Source: Micropterix aruncella
Lineage: Eukaryota; Arthropoda; Insecta; Lepidoptera; Micropterigidae
Reading direction: 5' to 3'
Assembly (NCBI GenBank): GCA_944548615.1
Contig: OX155980.1
Coordinates: forward strand, 35,203,220 to 35,267,219
Length of the DNA: 64,000 nucleotides
The notes under the pieces are model-generated. The model ran no database searches and had not been told where the DNA came from. It was given only the letters and a program-made list of their open reading frames with translations. The translations under genes were made by a program, and so were the position numbers. Within the stretch, counting starts at the first letter, position 1. Every line of letters begins with the position of its first letter. This document shows, piece by piece, positions 12,150-23,423 of this stretch.

Positions 12150-13040
12150 CCCTCTGCTCATTTAGGTAGCATCCTAGGCATTTAATCTTTAACTGGTTCC
12201 AGAGGCACAATGCCAAGTGTTAGGCAGTCATCAATCTATTGCCTCTGTCTATTTATAATCATGTATTTTATGTTACTGCAGTTAATTTTTAACCCGTTAT
12301 TCTTGCAAGCAATTATTAAGCCTGTTGAGTAGAGAATGTAAATCGTCAATATTATCTATTAGTAGGACAGAATCATTAGCATATCAGATAACATTGATAT
12401 TCTCACCATTTGCACTAATGTTCTCGACTACACCCGCAAGTGCCTCAAACCATTATTTATTTGGAGTCGATGTTAAATATAGGAGGAGATAATACGTAGC
12501 CGTGTCTGAGTCCTTTTCGTAAAGCTACTTCTTCAGATACGTCATCTTCCCTTGAGTATGATACGACCAAATCTGGTTCTGAAACAATTATCCGTTGAGT
12601 ATGATACGACCAGATCTGGTTCCGCGTTTTTTTCACTTCTTTGACGTTCTCATATTTATTCATAATTATCTAATTGTTTTACAAAATGATATTTCAATAT
12701 TCTATATTCGAAATTTCAATGCAATCATTGTGCAGTTGTTCTTTTTATGATTGGTGTAGTAGTTTCGTAGTTATAGTACTTTAAGGTCGATGTCGCCGAA
12801 AATCCTGCAAAAGAGACAGATGCATCCATGAAAATACCCATTTACTCCAAGGGTTAACGGCGGCTGTCTGGTACCAATAAAGATTTGCTACTATACATAT
12901 GTCTCTGCTATCCGAACCAATCTTTTGTAGAATCTTTAAAAGCTTAGTATATTGAACTTTATCGATAGCCTCTCGAAGTCGATAAAGCCGGCATACGCAA
13001 CTTTGTTCATGCCTTGCATCGTTGAAATAGTACTTTTATA
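12150..13040 (-). pseudogene. LINE reverse-transcriptase remnant (RTE-like)
   Basis: The minus strand, read from about 13035 downward, gives FIDFERLSIKFNIL (motif A region, expected FIDFEKAFD), an ANLYW-like segment with stops, then GLRHGYVLSPPIFNIDSK (motif B, expected G-RQGC-LSP-LFN-YSE), then a catalytic box reading YANDSVLLIDN where YADD is expected, followed by DLHSLLNRLNNCLQE. The order and spacing fit the 'endonuclease-reverse transcriptase' type LINEs common in insects. The catalytic D-to-N change, the damaged motif A and many stops show it is dead. It is probably older than the LINE at 45 kb. Confidence 0.8.
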
Positions 13041-13386
13041 CAAAACAGGCATCCCCCCCCCCTCATCCTAGTCCATCCGTTTGTTTTAAGGGCACCCGGG
13101 GAAGTCCGGTTGGGTTTCGGTGTCGTCCGAGTAAAGGATACTTTTTATTGTTTTGGTTATATTGTATATTTTTGAAATAATATTTGAATTAAAAAAATAT
13201 GTATAGAAATCACCGTTTCTATGTATTTGATATATATTATAATACCTAAAAAGATGTAATATTTTGAAACATAATAGCTTATAATTAGTACATATAGGAA
13301 TAAGATAATTCATTTATATTTTTAAAGAATTTGTGTTTTAATAAGTTTATTTCGATAAAAAATATTTTCATTTTCTATTTATTTGT

Positions 13387-14521
13387 GAGTACTTTTCTCG
13401 GTATCCAAAAATCTATGTTTTACACTAAAAACTATTTTAAGCTATTGCATAGCTTTTATCGCGGGCCTAGTAGGCCAGTGCGGCGACCGAATGAAGAAAT
13501 TTCTTAACGAAAATTAATGATTTTAAACTGATAATTACGTCTAAACGAGTACTGCTTACGATTCGAAAAAAATATATGTTAAACAAGAACATTTTCCTAA
13601 TATTCTTAGCTTTGAATATTTTATATTTTGTTTATATTACATAGTGTAATTAATTTGTGAAATTAGGTCTAACCGAACACAAAAACGACTACTACGCAAA
13701 TACTATCTGGCGTATTATTATGAAACCTGCACCATTTTAAAGATAATTTAATTATCTATTTTTTTATCTACGATTTTTTTCGAATAACCCGGTTTTTTTG
13801 CTTTATCGAATAAAAAAATCGTACGCGGCGCTCTATCGAAAGACGTTTAAATTATTCCGAATCATATGCTACCGCAGCGGCAAATGATTCGGAATAATTT
13901 CAACGTTTTCCGATAGAGCGCAGTTATCTGATAACAGAAAAAATAAAATAAATAAAATAAATAAATAATTATAATTGCATAAGTTGTTAAAAATGCTATG
14001 CAATAACTTTACCGCGGCAGTCCCCGAGTGCCACACGTATTTTTAATTATTATTTACTTTTTCTAAAGTAACAATGTAACCTACATTATTATGTAAATAA
14101 ATTGCTTGTTTTTAGTAGATTTTTGGATTTTTGCTGCTGTTTGGGTGTTAATAAATGTCAGGGATTAAGTCCTCTAATACTGCGTTTTGTAAAATTGGTG
14201 ATGTCAACCTTAACCCATTCCTAAATCCAAATTAAGATTAAATCCAAAAATAATTTTCGCTTTCGATTTAGCTAGGTACCTTTCTCGGTATCCAAAAATC
14301 TATGTTTTTCACTAAAAACTATTTTCCATTATTACTTACTTTTTTTAAAAGTAACAATGTAACCTACACTATTATGTAAATAAATTGATTGTTTTTAGTA
14401 GATTTTTGGGTTGTTGCTGTTGTCCGGGTATTTATTATAAATGAGTTTTAGTCATGTAATACTACGTTTTGTAAAATTGGTGATGTCAACTCTAACCCAT
14501 TCCTAAATCCAAATTGAGATT
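13387..14521 (+). repeat. Direct tandem duplication (~250 bp), left copy split by an L-R element
   Basis: Unit 1 is 13387-13438 plus 14040-14268; unit 2 is about 14272-14521. Both contain TTTCTCGGTATCCAAAAATC, ACACTAAAAACTATTTT or TTCACTAAAAACTATTTT, AAGTAACAATGTAACCTACA, GTTTTTAGTAGATTTTTGG and GGTGATGTCAACC/T-TAACCC. Unit 1 carries the L-R insertion at ACTATTTT; unit 2 reads straight through, so it is a natural empty site. Confidence 0.85.
13439..14039 (+). mobile_element. L-R element, single full copy (601 bp)
   Basis: This is a complete left module followed by a complete right module. It starts AAGCTATTGCATAGC and ends CACACGTA, with T runs on both outer sides (CTATTTT on the left, TTTTT on the right). 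The hairpin stem, the CTGATA-CAG palindrome (here CTGATAACAG) and the terminal ACCGCGGCAGTCCCCGAGTG are all present. The paralogous empty site at about 14322 fixes both ends. Confidence 0.92.
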
Positions 14522-14821
14522 TCGGAAAGTAGGCTTTGCATTTAGATCTACACATACATACTTAGACTTAAGTATGTATGTTTAGATCTCGTTAAAATGT
14601 GTTCAATATTATTTTTGGCATAGGTCGTATTGTGATATCAACGACGATATACCTAACATGGATGTACCTATACATTACATATTTTTACACCCATGCATAC
14701 ATTGTTTATTATTATCATCATGTCCCAGTGTGTCATTGTTCTCCCAGGCATTATATGCACCTAAAGCTTTTATTATGTGAACAAATAACAAAGTCCCCCG
14801 AATGAAAGATCCCGTTGTCCG

Positions 14822-14922
14822 GTCGCGTCGGTAGCGCTGGTAGCACGTAATCAAATCAGTGCGATTTGGTTACACATGTTGCGACATGTGTAAGCGGACG
14901 GGTTCGACTCCCACCCTCGCAA
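14822..14922 (+). repeat. tRNA-like sequence, possible SINE head
   Basis: A box-B match GGTTCGACTCC lies at 14901-14911 and a box-A-like TAGCGCTGGTAGC at 14832-14844. Between them two clean hairpins can fold: AATCAAATC/GATTTGGTT (9-bp stem, 5-base loop) and ACACATGT/ACATGTGT (8-bp stem). The second sits where the long variable arm of a Ser/Leu-type tRNA would be. The 5' and 3' ends do not form a convincing acceptor stem, so a working tRNA is unlikely. A tRNA-derived SINE remnant or chance are the alternatives. Confidence 0.35.
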
Positions 14923-16346
14923 GACAAAAGGGGGAGATTTGTTTTGTAAACTTTATTGTGCAATTATTGTCGTCACCGCGATGCGGGGCGTATTTGCCAG
15001 CCCGCCAATAATTTAATCAAGCGATCTCACACAACACTGCAAGTTGGACGCGGCAGACAAGCGTTAGGTCCTGCCATTATATACAAGAAATATAAGACAA
15101 AAATCGGCTGTGTCACCCCCAAGACTTTCCCGGAAAGAAGCCAGGGACTTATTTCACATGAATATTCATTTCATAAATAAAGTCCATGAGCAATAAAAAT
15201 TTGAATTTCGAAGGCGCGTCATCTCATTCAATTTAAACAACAAATTGAAATCGCGGTTCGCCGTGAGCCTTCGAATTCGAATTTCAAACTATCCACGCAT
15301 CGCCAGCGTCGCCGCTTTTAAGGGCCTTACAATTTAATTAATGTAGGGCGGACTTTACATATTTTTGGTTTCGCTTGTATATTGAGATATTCTAACCAAA
15401 ATTTCAAAATTAAATTTCGGTCCAACAAGGCACCTGTGTACCGAATTTCAAGTCTCTAAGTCCAATATTTCGAGATTTAAGTATAACTTTATTTTATATG
15501 TAAAATAACTTTATTTTGTATGTAAAAAGTATTTAATTAATCAAAATATTGACCCTCAGGGAAGAGCGGAGATTGATGGGGTAGAGGGGTAAGACGGGGT
15601 CGAGGTTTTTTGAAGTTTCCGTGGCACTATCTACGCTTTTTTAATATCCATTCATGACGTCGACCTCGACCCGCAGAGATGCCAGCACGACTGCCTGGCT
15701 TGGTTGTGTCGAGGCGGTGTGTTATTTTCTGTTCCCTACGATTTCAATATAATTTTTCACTTTTCTTATAATTCATAATATTTTTGAAGAAAAAATATTC
15801 TTGTGGTTGTTTCAAAACTGCCAATAAGTTAAACACAAATAAATAGCTTCTAATAGATTTATATTCGTTTCTATATACTGTGATGTAGAATGTGGCAACA
15901 AAGTCTTCTAAAAAGTAATTTTGCTATATTTATTGGAAAAATAAATCCTAATTAGCCGAATATAGTTCGTAAAATTCATTTTATCAACTATATATTCTTC
16001 AGATGTTTCTCGATAATAATTTACTTTTGATAGCCAATCGTACATAACTACGTATGGAAGACGATCAGAGGAGATTGAAACGAGAAGATTATGAGAAAAG
16101 CAGTGATGGATGTCCTGGACCTGAAAGGGAGTGATTGGGCAAACTGCTTATGTGCAGGCGAAGAGGACGAGAACTTGATTTGTTTTCACTGTGAGTAGAA
16201 TTATAACTGCAGTCCAGTCGTCCCATATTATAACGTTGTTTATCAAATCTTGTCCTAATGGTGGGGTAAGATAGGTTTTATCTTTTTAATTAACTATTTT
16301 TTAAAGTATGTTTTCTTTCACCTAATAGTATAAAAATCTAAAGAAT
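14923..16346. other. Non-coding stretch
   Basis: No gene was recognised. A CG-rich patch at 15230-15330 and a (GGGGTAAGA)-type patch near 15580-15605 break the AT-rich background. Confidence 0.4.
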
Positions 16347-16407
16347 TATAATCTAATTACCCATTGTCATCATCATTCAGATGATGAGAATGGGTAATTA
16401 GATTATA
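16347..16407. repeat. Perfect 19-bp inverted repeat
   Basis: TATAATCTAATTACCCATT at 16347-16365 pairs perfectly with 16389-16407 across a 23-base loop that can itself fold (CATCATCA...TGATG). Weaker complementarity continues outward to about 16320 and 16440, so this may be the centre of a small hairpin MITE. Confidence 0.75.
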
Positions 16408-16659
16408 TGAACCTATACTTTTATTTTTGATACCAGACGTTAATTACCCCGTCATGCTCTGCTCTACCCTATTCTCCTTAGAGTTTTACTATTTTAAAAT
16501 GAGAATTGCTTATGCCTCAGGTATTGTCCTTGTGGACAGGTATCAATCAATGCATTAAAGTATTTTTCACTGCCATTTCTCAGTTTATTTTCCCTCTATA
16601 AAATGATACGAAAAATAATATTCCGAAAAATATACAAGCATATTCAAGCAGTGACTGGC

Positions 16660-16797
16660 AAATACGATGAGTGACGAAGAGTTTCTAGTCGCAACTCCTG
16701 CAAATTTTCGACTGTTTGCTGCGATATTCGTTGTTGTGCCTTCTACACGACAACGCAACGTGTAGAAACATGTACATTACGTAGGTAAGAACCTAAT
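16660..16797 (-). pseudogene. Mariner transposase scrap (second, inverted copy)
   Basis: The minus strand reads ISQQTVENLQELRLETLRHS, the stretch between the second and third catalytic positions of a mariner transposase. It is nearly the same as the segment at 17.3 kb on the plus strand. At its 5' side (plus-strand 16781-16796) lies CGTAGGTAAGAACCTA, similar to the terminal repeat CATAGGTAAGGACCCA of the neighbouring element. It looks like an internally deleted copy of the same family in the opposite orientation. Confidence 0.6.
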
Positions 16798-16918
16798 ATA
16801 CAGAGTGAGTTTTTAAAACAGGATAGTAAAGGAAAATCTGAAACCATTACAGAGAGGAAAAATTCTAAAAGGAGTCACGAGATGAATTTTGAGGAAATTT
16901 AAAATGACGTTATAACTA

Positions 16919-17678
16919 TTGGGTCCTTACCTATGTATAATGATTGCTGTCTTTTCACGCTGGCCAATTTGGACTTGGATAACTTGGGTTTGAGTTGGAA
17001 TTTCAAATGCAAATAAATTTTAATTCAAGGCCATGTTATTCTTTTTTAGGAATCAGCTGTTTATTTGTCTTTTCGTCGTTTGTTTTTGCTAAAATATTTT
17101 CTTGTGTGCAACCATCGTAAAGTTGAAAATAAGCATTATTTTCAAATATGAGATCCTGTGACAGTTGTTTTCTATCAAAGCTTCTTGCAATCTGGCTATA
17201 AAGTTACCGTAAATGTACACTGTTAAGAATTTCAAACAATTATGGAGAAACTCTTGATTAAATAACCGAGCCTAATCAACCGCTCATCGCCACTGCTCCT
17301 GCATGACAACGTATAACCGCAGATTTCGCTGCAAACAGTCGCAAATTTGCAGGAGTTGCGGCTGGAGACTCTTGGTCACCCACCTTACTTGTCAGACCTT
17401 ACCCCAATAGAGTTTATTTTTTTCCGAATTTAGATAACTTTTTACAAGGGAAAATATTAACTTTGAAGAGTCGGCGAAAAACGCCTTCAAAGCATCTATT
17501 AGTTCCTGTCCTTGAGAGTTTTACAGCAAAGGAATTAAGCAACTCCCATTAAAATGACAAATCTGCATAGATAAAAGGGGTCAATATTTTTATTCATTTA
17601 TTATATATTTTTCATATACAGTTTTGTATGGCCTTTCATTTCCTTTATAGAACAGAAAATGCATAGGTAAGGACCCAG
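16919..17678 (+). mobile_element. Mariner element with TIRs and TA duplication, internally deleted
   Basis: The ends are inverted: TGGGTCCTTACCTATG at 16920-16935 and its complement at 17662-17677. TA flanks both ends (16917-16918 and 17679-17680), as expected for the Tc1/mariner superfamily. Inside, from about 17245, the plus strand encodes PLLLHDNV, LQTVANLQELRLETLGHPPY, LSDLTPIEF, then FYSKGINQLP-KW and CI-KRGQYF-like segments after frameshifts: the C-terminal half of the transposase. The third catalytic aspartate (normally P-S/T-D-Y) reads PIE, and a stop follows HDNV. At 760 bp it is shorter than a typical ~1.3-kb mariner; the N-terminal half is missing. Confidence 0.85.
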
Positions 17679-17680
17679 TA

Positions 17681-20235
17681 GGTAGGTATATTTGAATTTA
17701 CATTTTTTAGACAAAATTTTCTTTCCCAAAAAAAAATGTTAATGCCAATTGGTCCTACCTGATATTAGAAATAAATCACTATAAGGCAACATATATCTAC
17801 AGTTGATAGAAGTTGCTCAAGATCGACTTCAAATGTTTCTACGAAAGTGACATTCTCGTATCTATTCACCGAGAGACTATACTTTAAAAATATAATAAAC
17901 TTTTTAAGTATGTAGGTAGAATTCAAATAATGCACATTTTAGAACTATATATTGTTTTATTTACATTTTTACGTAACCAAATCAAAAATTAACTTCATCA
18001 TATACTCAAAGTCTTACCCGTTATTATCAAGGCATATATTTGCTCTTCCTGGAACGCCCCATTTTAAATTTTAGAATAGTTTACTGTTATTTATATGCAA
18101 ATAAAAGCAGGTTGTAATTCTTGGACGTTCTAGAATCCTTTAAAATCGTCTTTCTTTAGTAGACCGCATAGGAACATCTTGTAAAAATAATGGGATAAAT
18201 AAAGTATGCTTTTGGAACTCTTTTTGTTTGTTTTTTTTTACTAAAGCATATATTATATGATGTATATATATAAATATATTATATTGTTAAAAAAAATATA
18301 TTATACAAAAAATCCAAATTTAAATTCATAGTGACAGCATATTTTAAAACTTCCTCAGCAATAAATATTAATTATAATTATTAAATGTAGTGAATAAAGT
18401 GCAATTATGCAGTCTAGATTAACCTGCGGTTGACACAGGACGCGTCTCGAATGTACTCGATCGCCGTTTGCATATCGGTCTAATTATAATGGGAAGCAAA
18501 AGTATATAGCAAAAGACCGAGTCAATGGCGTCGTAACCATTCCCAACTGGGCAACCGGTTGAAGAGGTCTCAGCGGCCTAAGGTCCTAAATAGACCGGAC
18601 TCTCTGCCTGGAGGCCAGATCATAGGAGCAACCTTCGTCAAGCTATACGATTTCAGAAATGTACAATGTACTACCAATGTCATCTACTGCGCAGAATGAA
18701 TCTTTTTATTCACAGCCCGAAAAGTATATTTATATATATACAGTTTCCTGAACAGTCTACGTATGTCAAAACTATCATCTACTCACCTACAGAAAATTTC
18801 ACTAATTTGAAGTCAAAACCCTTAAAGGAGAGTACTACCAAAGAAAGAATATAAAAATACTCTCCTAAATAATATACTTCACTACGGAAAATGAACGAAA
18901 AAGATATAATTTCTCAAGCATATACATATGTAGGTACGATGTCTAATTTGTATGAGGATTCAGACTGATAGGTATACGAACGAGTATTTAAATTGCAGGT
19001 TATTTCATTTTAAGAAAAACTGTATTAAACTGTAAAAAAAATATAAAAATATAAGAAAAACTGATTTACTCATCTTTACTCCCATTTTTAGAACCTGCAA
19101 ACTTTACAAGCTTCAGGTAGGTCGAGTTACGTCTAAAACAGATTGTGTGTATTTTAAACTGATAGTAATAGCAATAAACAAATACGCGCGTCACAAGTAT
19201 CATGGAAGGAAATGAAGACTCAACTCAAATTGCATCACTAGTTGATCGAGGAGGCCAGCGCACATGACACTAGGGGTGCGAGTGAGATTTGTGTAAAAAA
19301 TGAGTTTCTTTTGGTGTCCGTGCCGGCGAGTAGGATAGACTCGTCACATGAACGAGCAAGCGAGATAGTGCTACATGCGAAGTTATGTACGGCTTTCTCA
19401 AATGCTTCGAACTTCAAGGTAGTTGACGTTTAGAAATGAATAACTAAAAATTGTACTTTTTTTAACACTGCCCACTTTACAAAAATCCTATGTAAGTGAT
19501 CAGTACTGTGCCAGCTGTCAAAAAAAAACATCTAAAGTTAGTAAGTTTTGGAATAATCAATATTATGCAGGCAGGGGTTTACGGAAAACAGGAAGTGGTC
19601 TACGGGACAAAAAAATGGGTATCTTTGATTTATATGATAGATGCTTGTACTCGCACAGTACCTTTTCTCCATTTTGGGTACCATTTTGAATAAAAAAACA
19701 CAAAATTCATATTCACTAAGACTAAAATACCAAAGTCTACCACTTTGTTTCGAAAATTTCAAGACAAAAATTAGCTCCGGAATCCAGGACTTCTTTATTC
19801 GGAAAATCTCAGGTTTAAAAAAGATAACCATCGCTGTAAATTATAGAAGTAACATAATTTAATTCAAATATATATTTTAGTAACATATTGTCACGCTAAT
19901 ATGGTCATATTGAACTCAGTGTGTCGGAGCCGACTCGAGGTGGTGGCGACAAGATCAGCCGTTGCCCTTAGGGGAAAAAAGACCAAGAACAAGAAGCTGC
20001 TCCAAGGAGGGGGGATTCTGGACTCAGAAGCACAAGCTTCAATGCATCAAATCTATTGTAACTTCAAACCTATAAGCACACGAAAATTGGTAGGTGGAAC
20101 AGGACGTTTTGTCGAATGCACCGCGGCGCCTCTCTCTGTTGCACCAAAGTACAACGAAACGACCAATAAAACTGGGAGTAATCGGCCATCACCGCTCGCA
20201 CTGGGCAATATTATGACGTTTCTTGCGTCATTAGG
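17681..20235. other. Non-coding stretch
   Basis: No gene or named repeat was recognised. A GC-richer segment at 18420-18650 and another at 19235-19430 (with GAGCAAGCGAGATAGTGCTA, a word of the kind often seen in moth DNA) lie in AT-rich sequence. The frames are short and motif-free. Confidence 0.4.
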
Positions 20236-20440
20236 TTGAATTATTTGATGGGGAACGGGCGTGGCGGCGCTTTTTGTTTCCACGCATTTTCAACATTTAT
20301 TTTATGGCCAGCGTTCGACTCTCTCGAAGACGCGACGCGACACGACGCCATCGCGCCGCGCCACTCGGCCGCCGACGAGCAACATTTTAAACTGTCCCGT
20401 CACCGCGTGAACACCGACGGGACAGTTAAAAATGTTTTGT
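20236..20440. other. CG-rich patch with a 21-bp hairpin
   Basis: CG-rich sequence with many CGACGCGAC words is followed by an inverted repeat: 20381-20401 (AACATTTTAAACTGTCCCGT plus C) pairs with 20416-20436 with one mismatch around a 14-base loop. The LINE-family copy begins immediately after. Whether the hairpin belongs to that element is unclear; the copy at 26.18 kb has a different 5' junction. Confidence 0.6.
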
Positions 20441-21180
20441 TCGAACGGTTTCGTGCAGCTTGGGCCACAAATTCCATTTTGTTCTCGGATCGGCTCACTG
20501 ACGATTCAGCTCCTATTCAGAAGCCTCCTCGAGTGGAAGGCTACCCCGGGTAAGACTCCCGTGTCTTAGGCCTCAGAGCTGGTGGACCGGTTTCTCCCGG
20601 CGGGATTGCATCCTGGCGCCACTGGACGGTTTGCGCACCGGTCGGCGAAGCCAATCGGCTGTGGATTCTGACTAATTTCTGAAGGGGTCTGGAGACTATG
20701 GAAATATGCAGTTTCCTAAGCAGCGGAGGTGGATGTTGATCTGTTGTCATGCCACTCTTGAAATGATCTTGGGCCACTCGACCCCGTGAGGCACTACGGG
20801 CAAAGTACACCCAGGTCCGCGATAAATTCAAACTGAATTACCGCTGTAATACAACAGGTAGAGGTTGCGTAAGCGACTTCGGACCCGAAACCAGTCGGTA
20901 GGATGGAGGTATCCTGAAGGTTAACTCCAGACGGAGATATCCTGCCAAAACTGGTAGTTAGGGGGTGAGGCTGCCCGTTGCTTACCTTTCCCGGTGCCTC
21001 GCAGTAAGGCGTCGGTCTCAAACGGTTTGTTGGTGAACTATACAGTAGATTGTCTTGTCCCCAAGTCTTCTACGCTCATTCCACGGCTGAAAGAACGATC
21101 CATATCGTTATACCAGACTGGGGTGACGGGTTCGCCCGTTGTAGTCAACACCGCCCTAATACTGCCTGAATTTTGTAGCA
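20441..21180 (+). mobile_element. 3' region of an RNase-H LINE family, copy A
   Basis: This shares long stretches with the plus strand at 26.18-26.35 kb and with the reverse complement of 31.26-32.10 kb. Landmarks in order: TGCAGCTTGGGCCACAA, TTCTCGGATCGGCTC, GGTTTCTCCCGGCGGGATTG, CTGTAATACAACAGGTAGAG, GGTATCCTGAAGGTTAA, CCTCGC-GTAAGGCG. It encodes no protein domain here. Membership of a LINE is inferred from copies B and C, where an RNase-H motif lies upstream. The frames that cross it are incidental. Confidence 0.75.
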
Positions 21181-21659
21181 TACGGGTACTACATCTTATC
21201 TCCTCCCTCGCCTCATACCACGTGGCACGATTGTCCTGTCTCAGGCGTGAGCTGCCCTATTGTATCCTTATGATACTAAGCTCTGATGTTATTGTCTCCG
21301 ATTGGTAAATACGTCGCAGTTAGTGGCGTAACTAAGCCGGTGCAGCCGATGCGGCGCACCGGGGCCGGTAGTTTGGGGCCCAACATGGAACATCAGTCTA
21401 CGATCGATGCTCCATCCAACTCTGTTAGGAAACTAAGGAAGCCGTACAATGGAATGTCTCAAAAGTGATCGCTAATTTTGCGGAGTGCAAAACAAGACAA
21501 TAACTACTCTAGATGTGTATGTTCATATTTGTTGTAATACATTAAATAGTTGTATAAGTAAATGTACTAAGTAACACTGTCCAAAGTACCACTCTGTACT
21601 AAAGACAGTGTTAATGTCCTAAGTAATACTCTATTATGTAATCATCCTAAGTAACCAGG
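21181..21659. other. Non-coding stretch with a hAT-end-like motif
   Basis: At 21317-21365 CAGTTAGTGGCGTAACTAAG followed by a GCCGGTGCAGCCG/CGGCGCACCGGGGCC-like patch resembles the outer end of hAT elements (CAG-GGCGTA). No matching inverted end was found nearby. At 21550-21670 short words CCTAAGTAA-ACT repeat imperfectly. Confidence 0.35.
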
Positions 21660-22090
21660 CACTGTCCTAAGCATTACTCTATTATGCTACTTATAATAGA
21701 ATTGACCGCGATAGCTAAATAACGATTCGCTAACGCCATAAATGCAATACGCGGCAAAGGCTCATTTGTATCAGAGAAGGCGCGAGCGCCGCGCGCCGCC
21801 GCGCCCGCGCTTGGCCCGTTGCAGGAGTCGAATCGGTTATTGAAAAGCTTGGCATGATTTAGTGGCTCTCGGTCGGTAATGGCTTCTCGTTCAGCCATCG
21901 CTGCTGGCGAGTCTCCTTTTTTCAATTAATATTCAAATCAGCGGCCGCCATCTGCCGCCGAAACGTAAGCAATTAAATGAAAGAGATATCTTCATGCGGA
22001 AGAGGATCACCGGCCGGCGATTATCTAATCGTATCTACAATAAAATACGCGCCGGAATCTATATATTCATCGTAAATCTCACTGCTCTTT
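21660..22090. promoter_or_regulatory. GC-rich island, candidate conserved non-coding DNA
   Basis: The composition switches sharply to GC/CpG-rich (GCGCGAGCGCCGCGCGCCG near 21780) with embedded AT-rich words such as GCCATAAATGC and TTCAATTAATATTC. It matches nothing else in the window and keeps no long frame. Short homeodomain-like words are consistent with a regulatory element, but that is inference from composition alone. Confidence 0.3.
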
Positions 22091-22438
22091 ATTCTCCCTA
22101 TTTTATATGGCAGTATGCGCTTGCTCAGTCTGTCAATTTATAACCTGGTTGATTTAAAAGAATCGTTGATAATTGTGAAATTAATGAATCACTAACAAAA
22201 CCAAAAAATATAACCCCGGTTTTTGAGCGCCACTCGCATTTTAGGAAAACTAGAAACTAACACAGCTAAATATTAGAATGTTAACTGATATTGCCAATTT
22301 CTTCCTCAGGTATAGAGTTCGCTAAACAGAAAATTGATTCGTCATGCGGAAATTCGATTATCCGCTACTAAGAAAATCCAGTCGGTGGTTGTCAATTGCT
22401 AAGGCCATGCCCTCCGTTCCAGGGTGTTGTGACGGCTG

Positions 22439-23415
22439 CAGGGCCGGATTTAGAGGTCTGAAGGCCCCGGGGCAACAAAGGAGTGAAGGCCCCCTTGTTG
22501 CCCCAAGTGGAGGCCCCCTCGTTAAGGAAGAAAGATAACGGTTGAAACAACTTTTAAGATTCCATTGTTTCTTCTGATTGTAGTGAACAAATATAGATGA
22601 ATCTTTTTTTATATTTAAGAATAATATAATCATGTTTGCACAAAGTACTGTAGGTAAAGGTAAAATAGCGAAAATAATTATCAAAGGAAAAGTTGTTTAC
22701 TAGTGTTTACTAGTTTACTCGTCGTAATTTCAAAGATTTTTAAGCTATTGCATAGCTTTTATCGCGGGCCTAGGCCAGCGCGGCGACCGAATGAAGAAAT
22801 TTCTTAACGAAAATTAATTATTTTAAACTGATAATTACGTCTAAACGAGTACTGCTTACGATTCGAAAAAAATATATGTTAAACAAGAACATTTTCCTAA
22901 TATTCTTAGCTTTGAATATTTTAGATTTTGTTTATATTACATAGTGTAATTAATTTGTGAAATTAGGTCTAACCGAACACAAAAACGACTACTACGCAAA
23001 TACTATCTGGCGTATTATTATAAAACCTGCATCATTTTAAAGATAATTTAATTATCTATCTTTTTATCTACGTTTTTTTTCGAATAATCCGTTTTTTATG
23101 CTTTATCGAATAAAAAATTCGTGCGCGGCGCTCTATCGGAAGACGTTTAAATTATTCCGAATCATTTGCTACCGCACGCAGCCGCAAATGATTCGGAATA
23201 ATTTCAACGTTTTCCGATAGAGTGCAGTTATCTGATATCAGAAAAAAAAATATAATTTTAATTGCATAAGTTTTTAAAAATGCTATGCAATAGCTTTACC
23301 GCGGCAGTCTCCGAGTGCCACACGTATTTTTTCCGAAGTCTCTATTGTGGGGGCCCCTCTTTTGTGAAGGCCCCGGGGCTGTAGCCCTGGATGCCGTCCT
23401 CTAAATCCAGCCCTG
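22439..23415. mobile_element. hAT-type element, non-autonomous, host to an L-R copy
   Basis: The terminal inverted repeats CAGGGCCGGATTTAGAGG (22439-22456) and its complement (23398-23415) differ at one base. The flanks are GACGGCTG (22431-22438) and GATGGCTG (23416-23423): an 8-bp duplication with one difference, the signature of hAT transposition. Inside, GAAGGCCCCGGGGC occurs near both ends. About 585 bases of the 977 are an L-R copy (22742-23326), so the element itself is about 390 bp. No transposase is encoded. Confidence 0.85.
22742..23326 (+). mobile_element. L-R element nested in the hAT element
   Basis: A full L plus R copy from AAGCTATTGC to CACACGTA. The left flank is GATTTTT and the right flank TTTTTTCC. 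The hairpin loop carries an extra CGCA, and the A/T stretch before the terminal part is shortened. Its position inside the hAT shows that it inserted later. Confidence 0.9.
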
Positions 23416-23423
23416 GATGGCTG

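Noticed and set aside
14822..14922. Functional tRNA gene
   Set aside because: There is no convincing acceptor stem, and the T-arm stem has only three good pairs.
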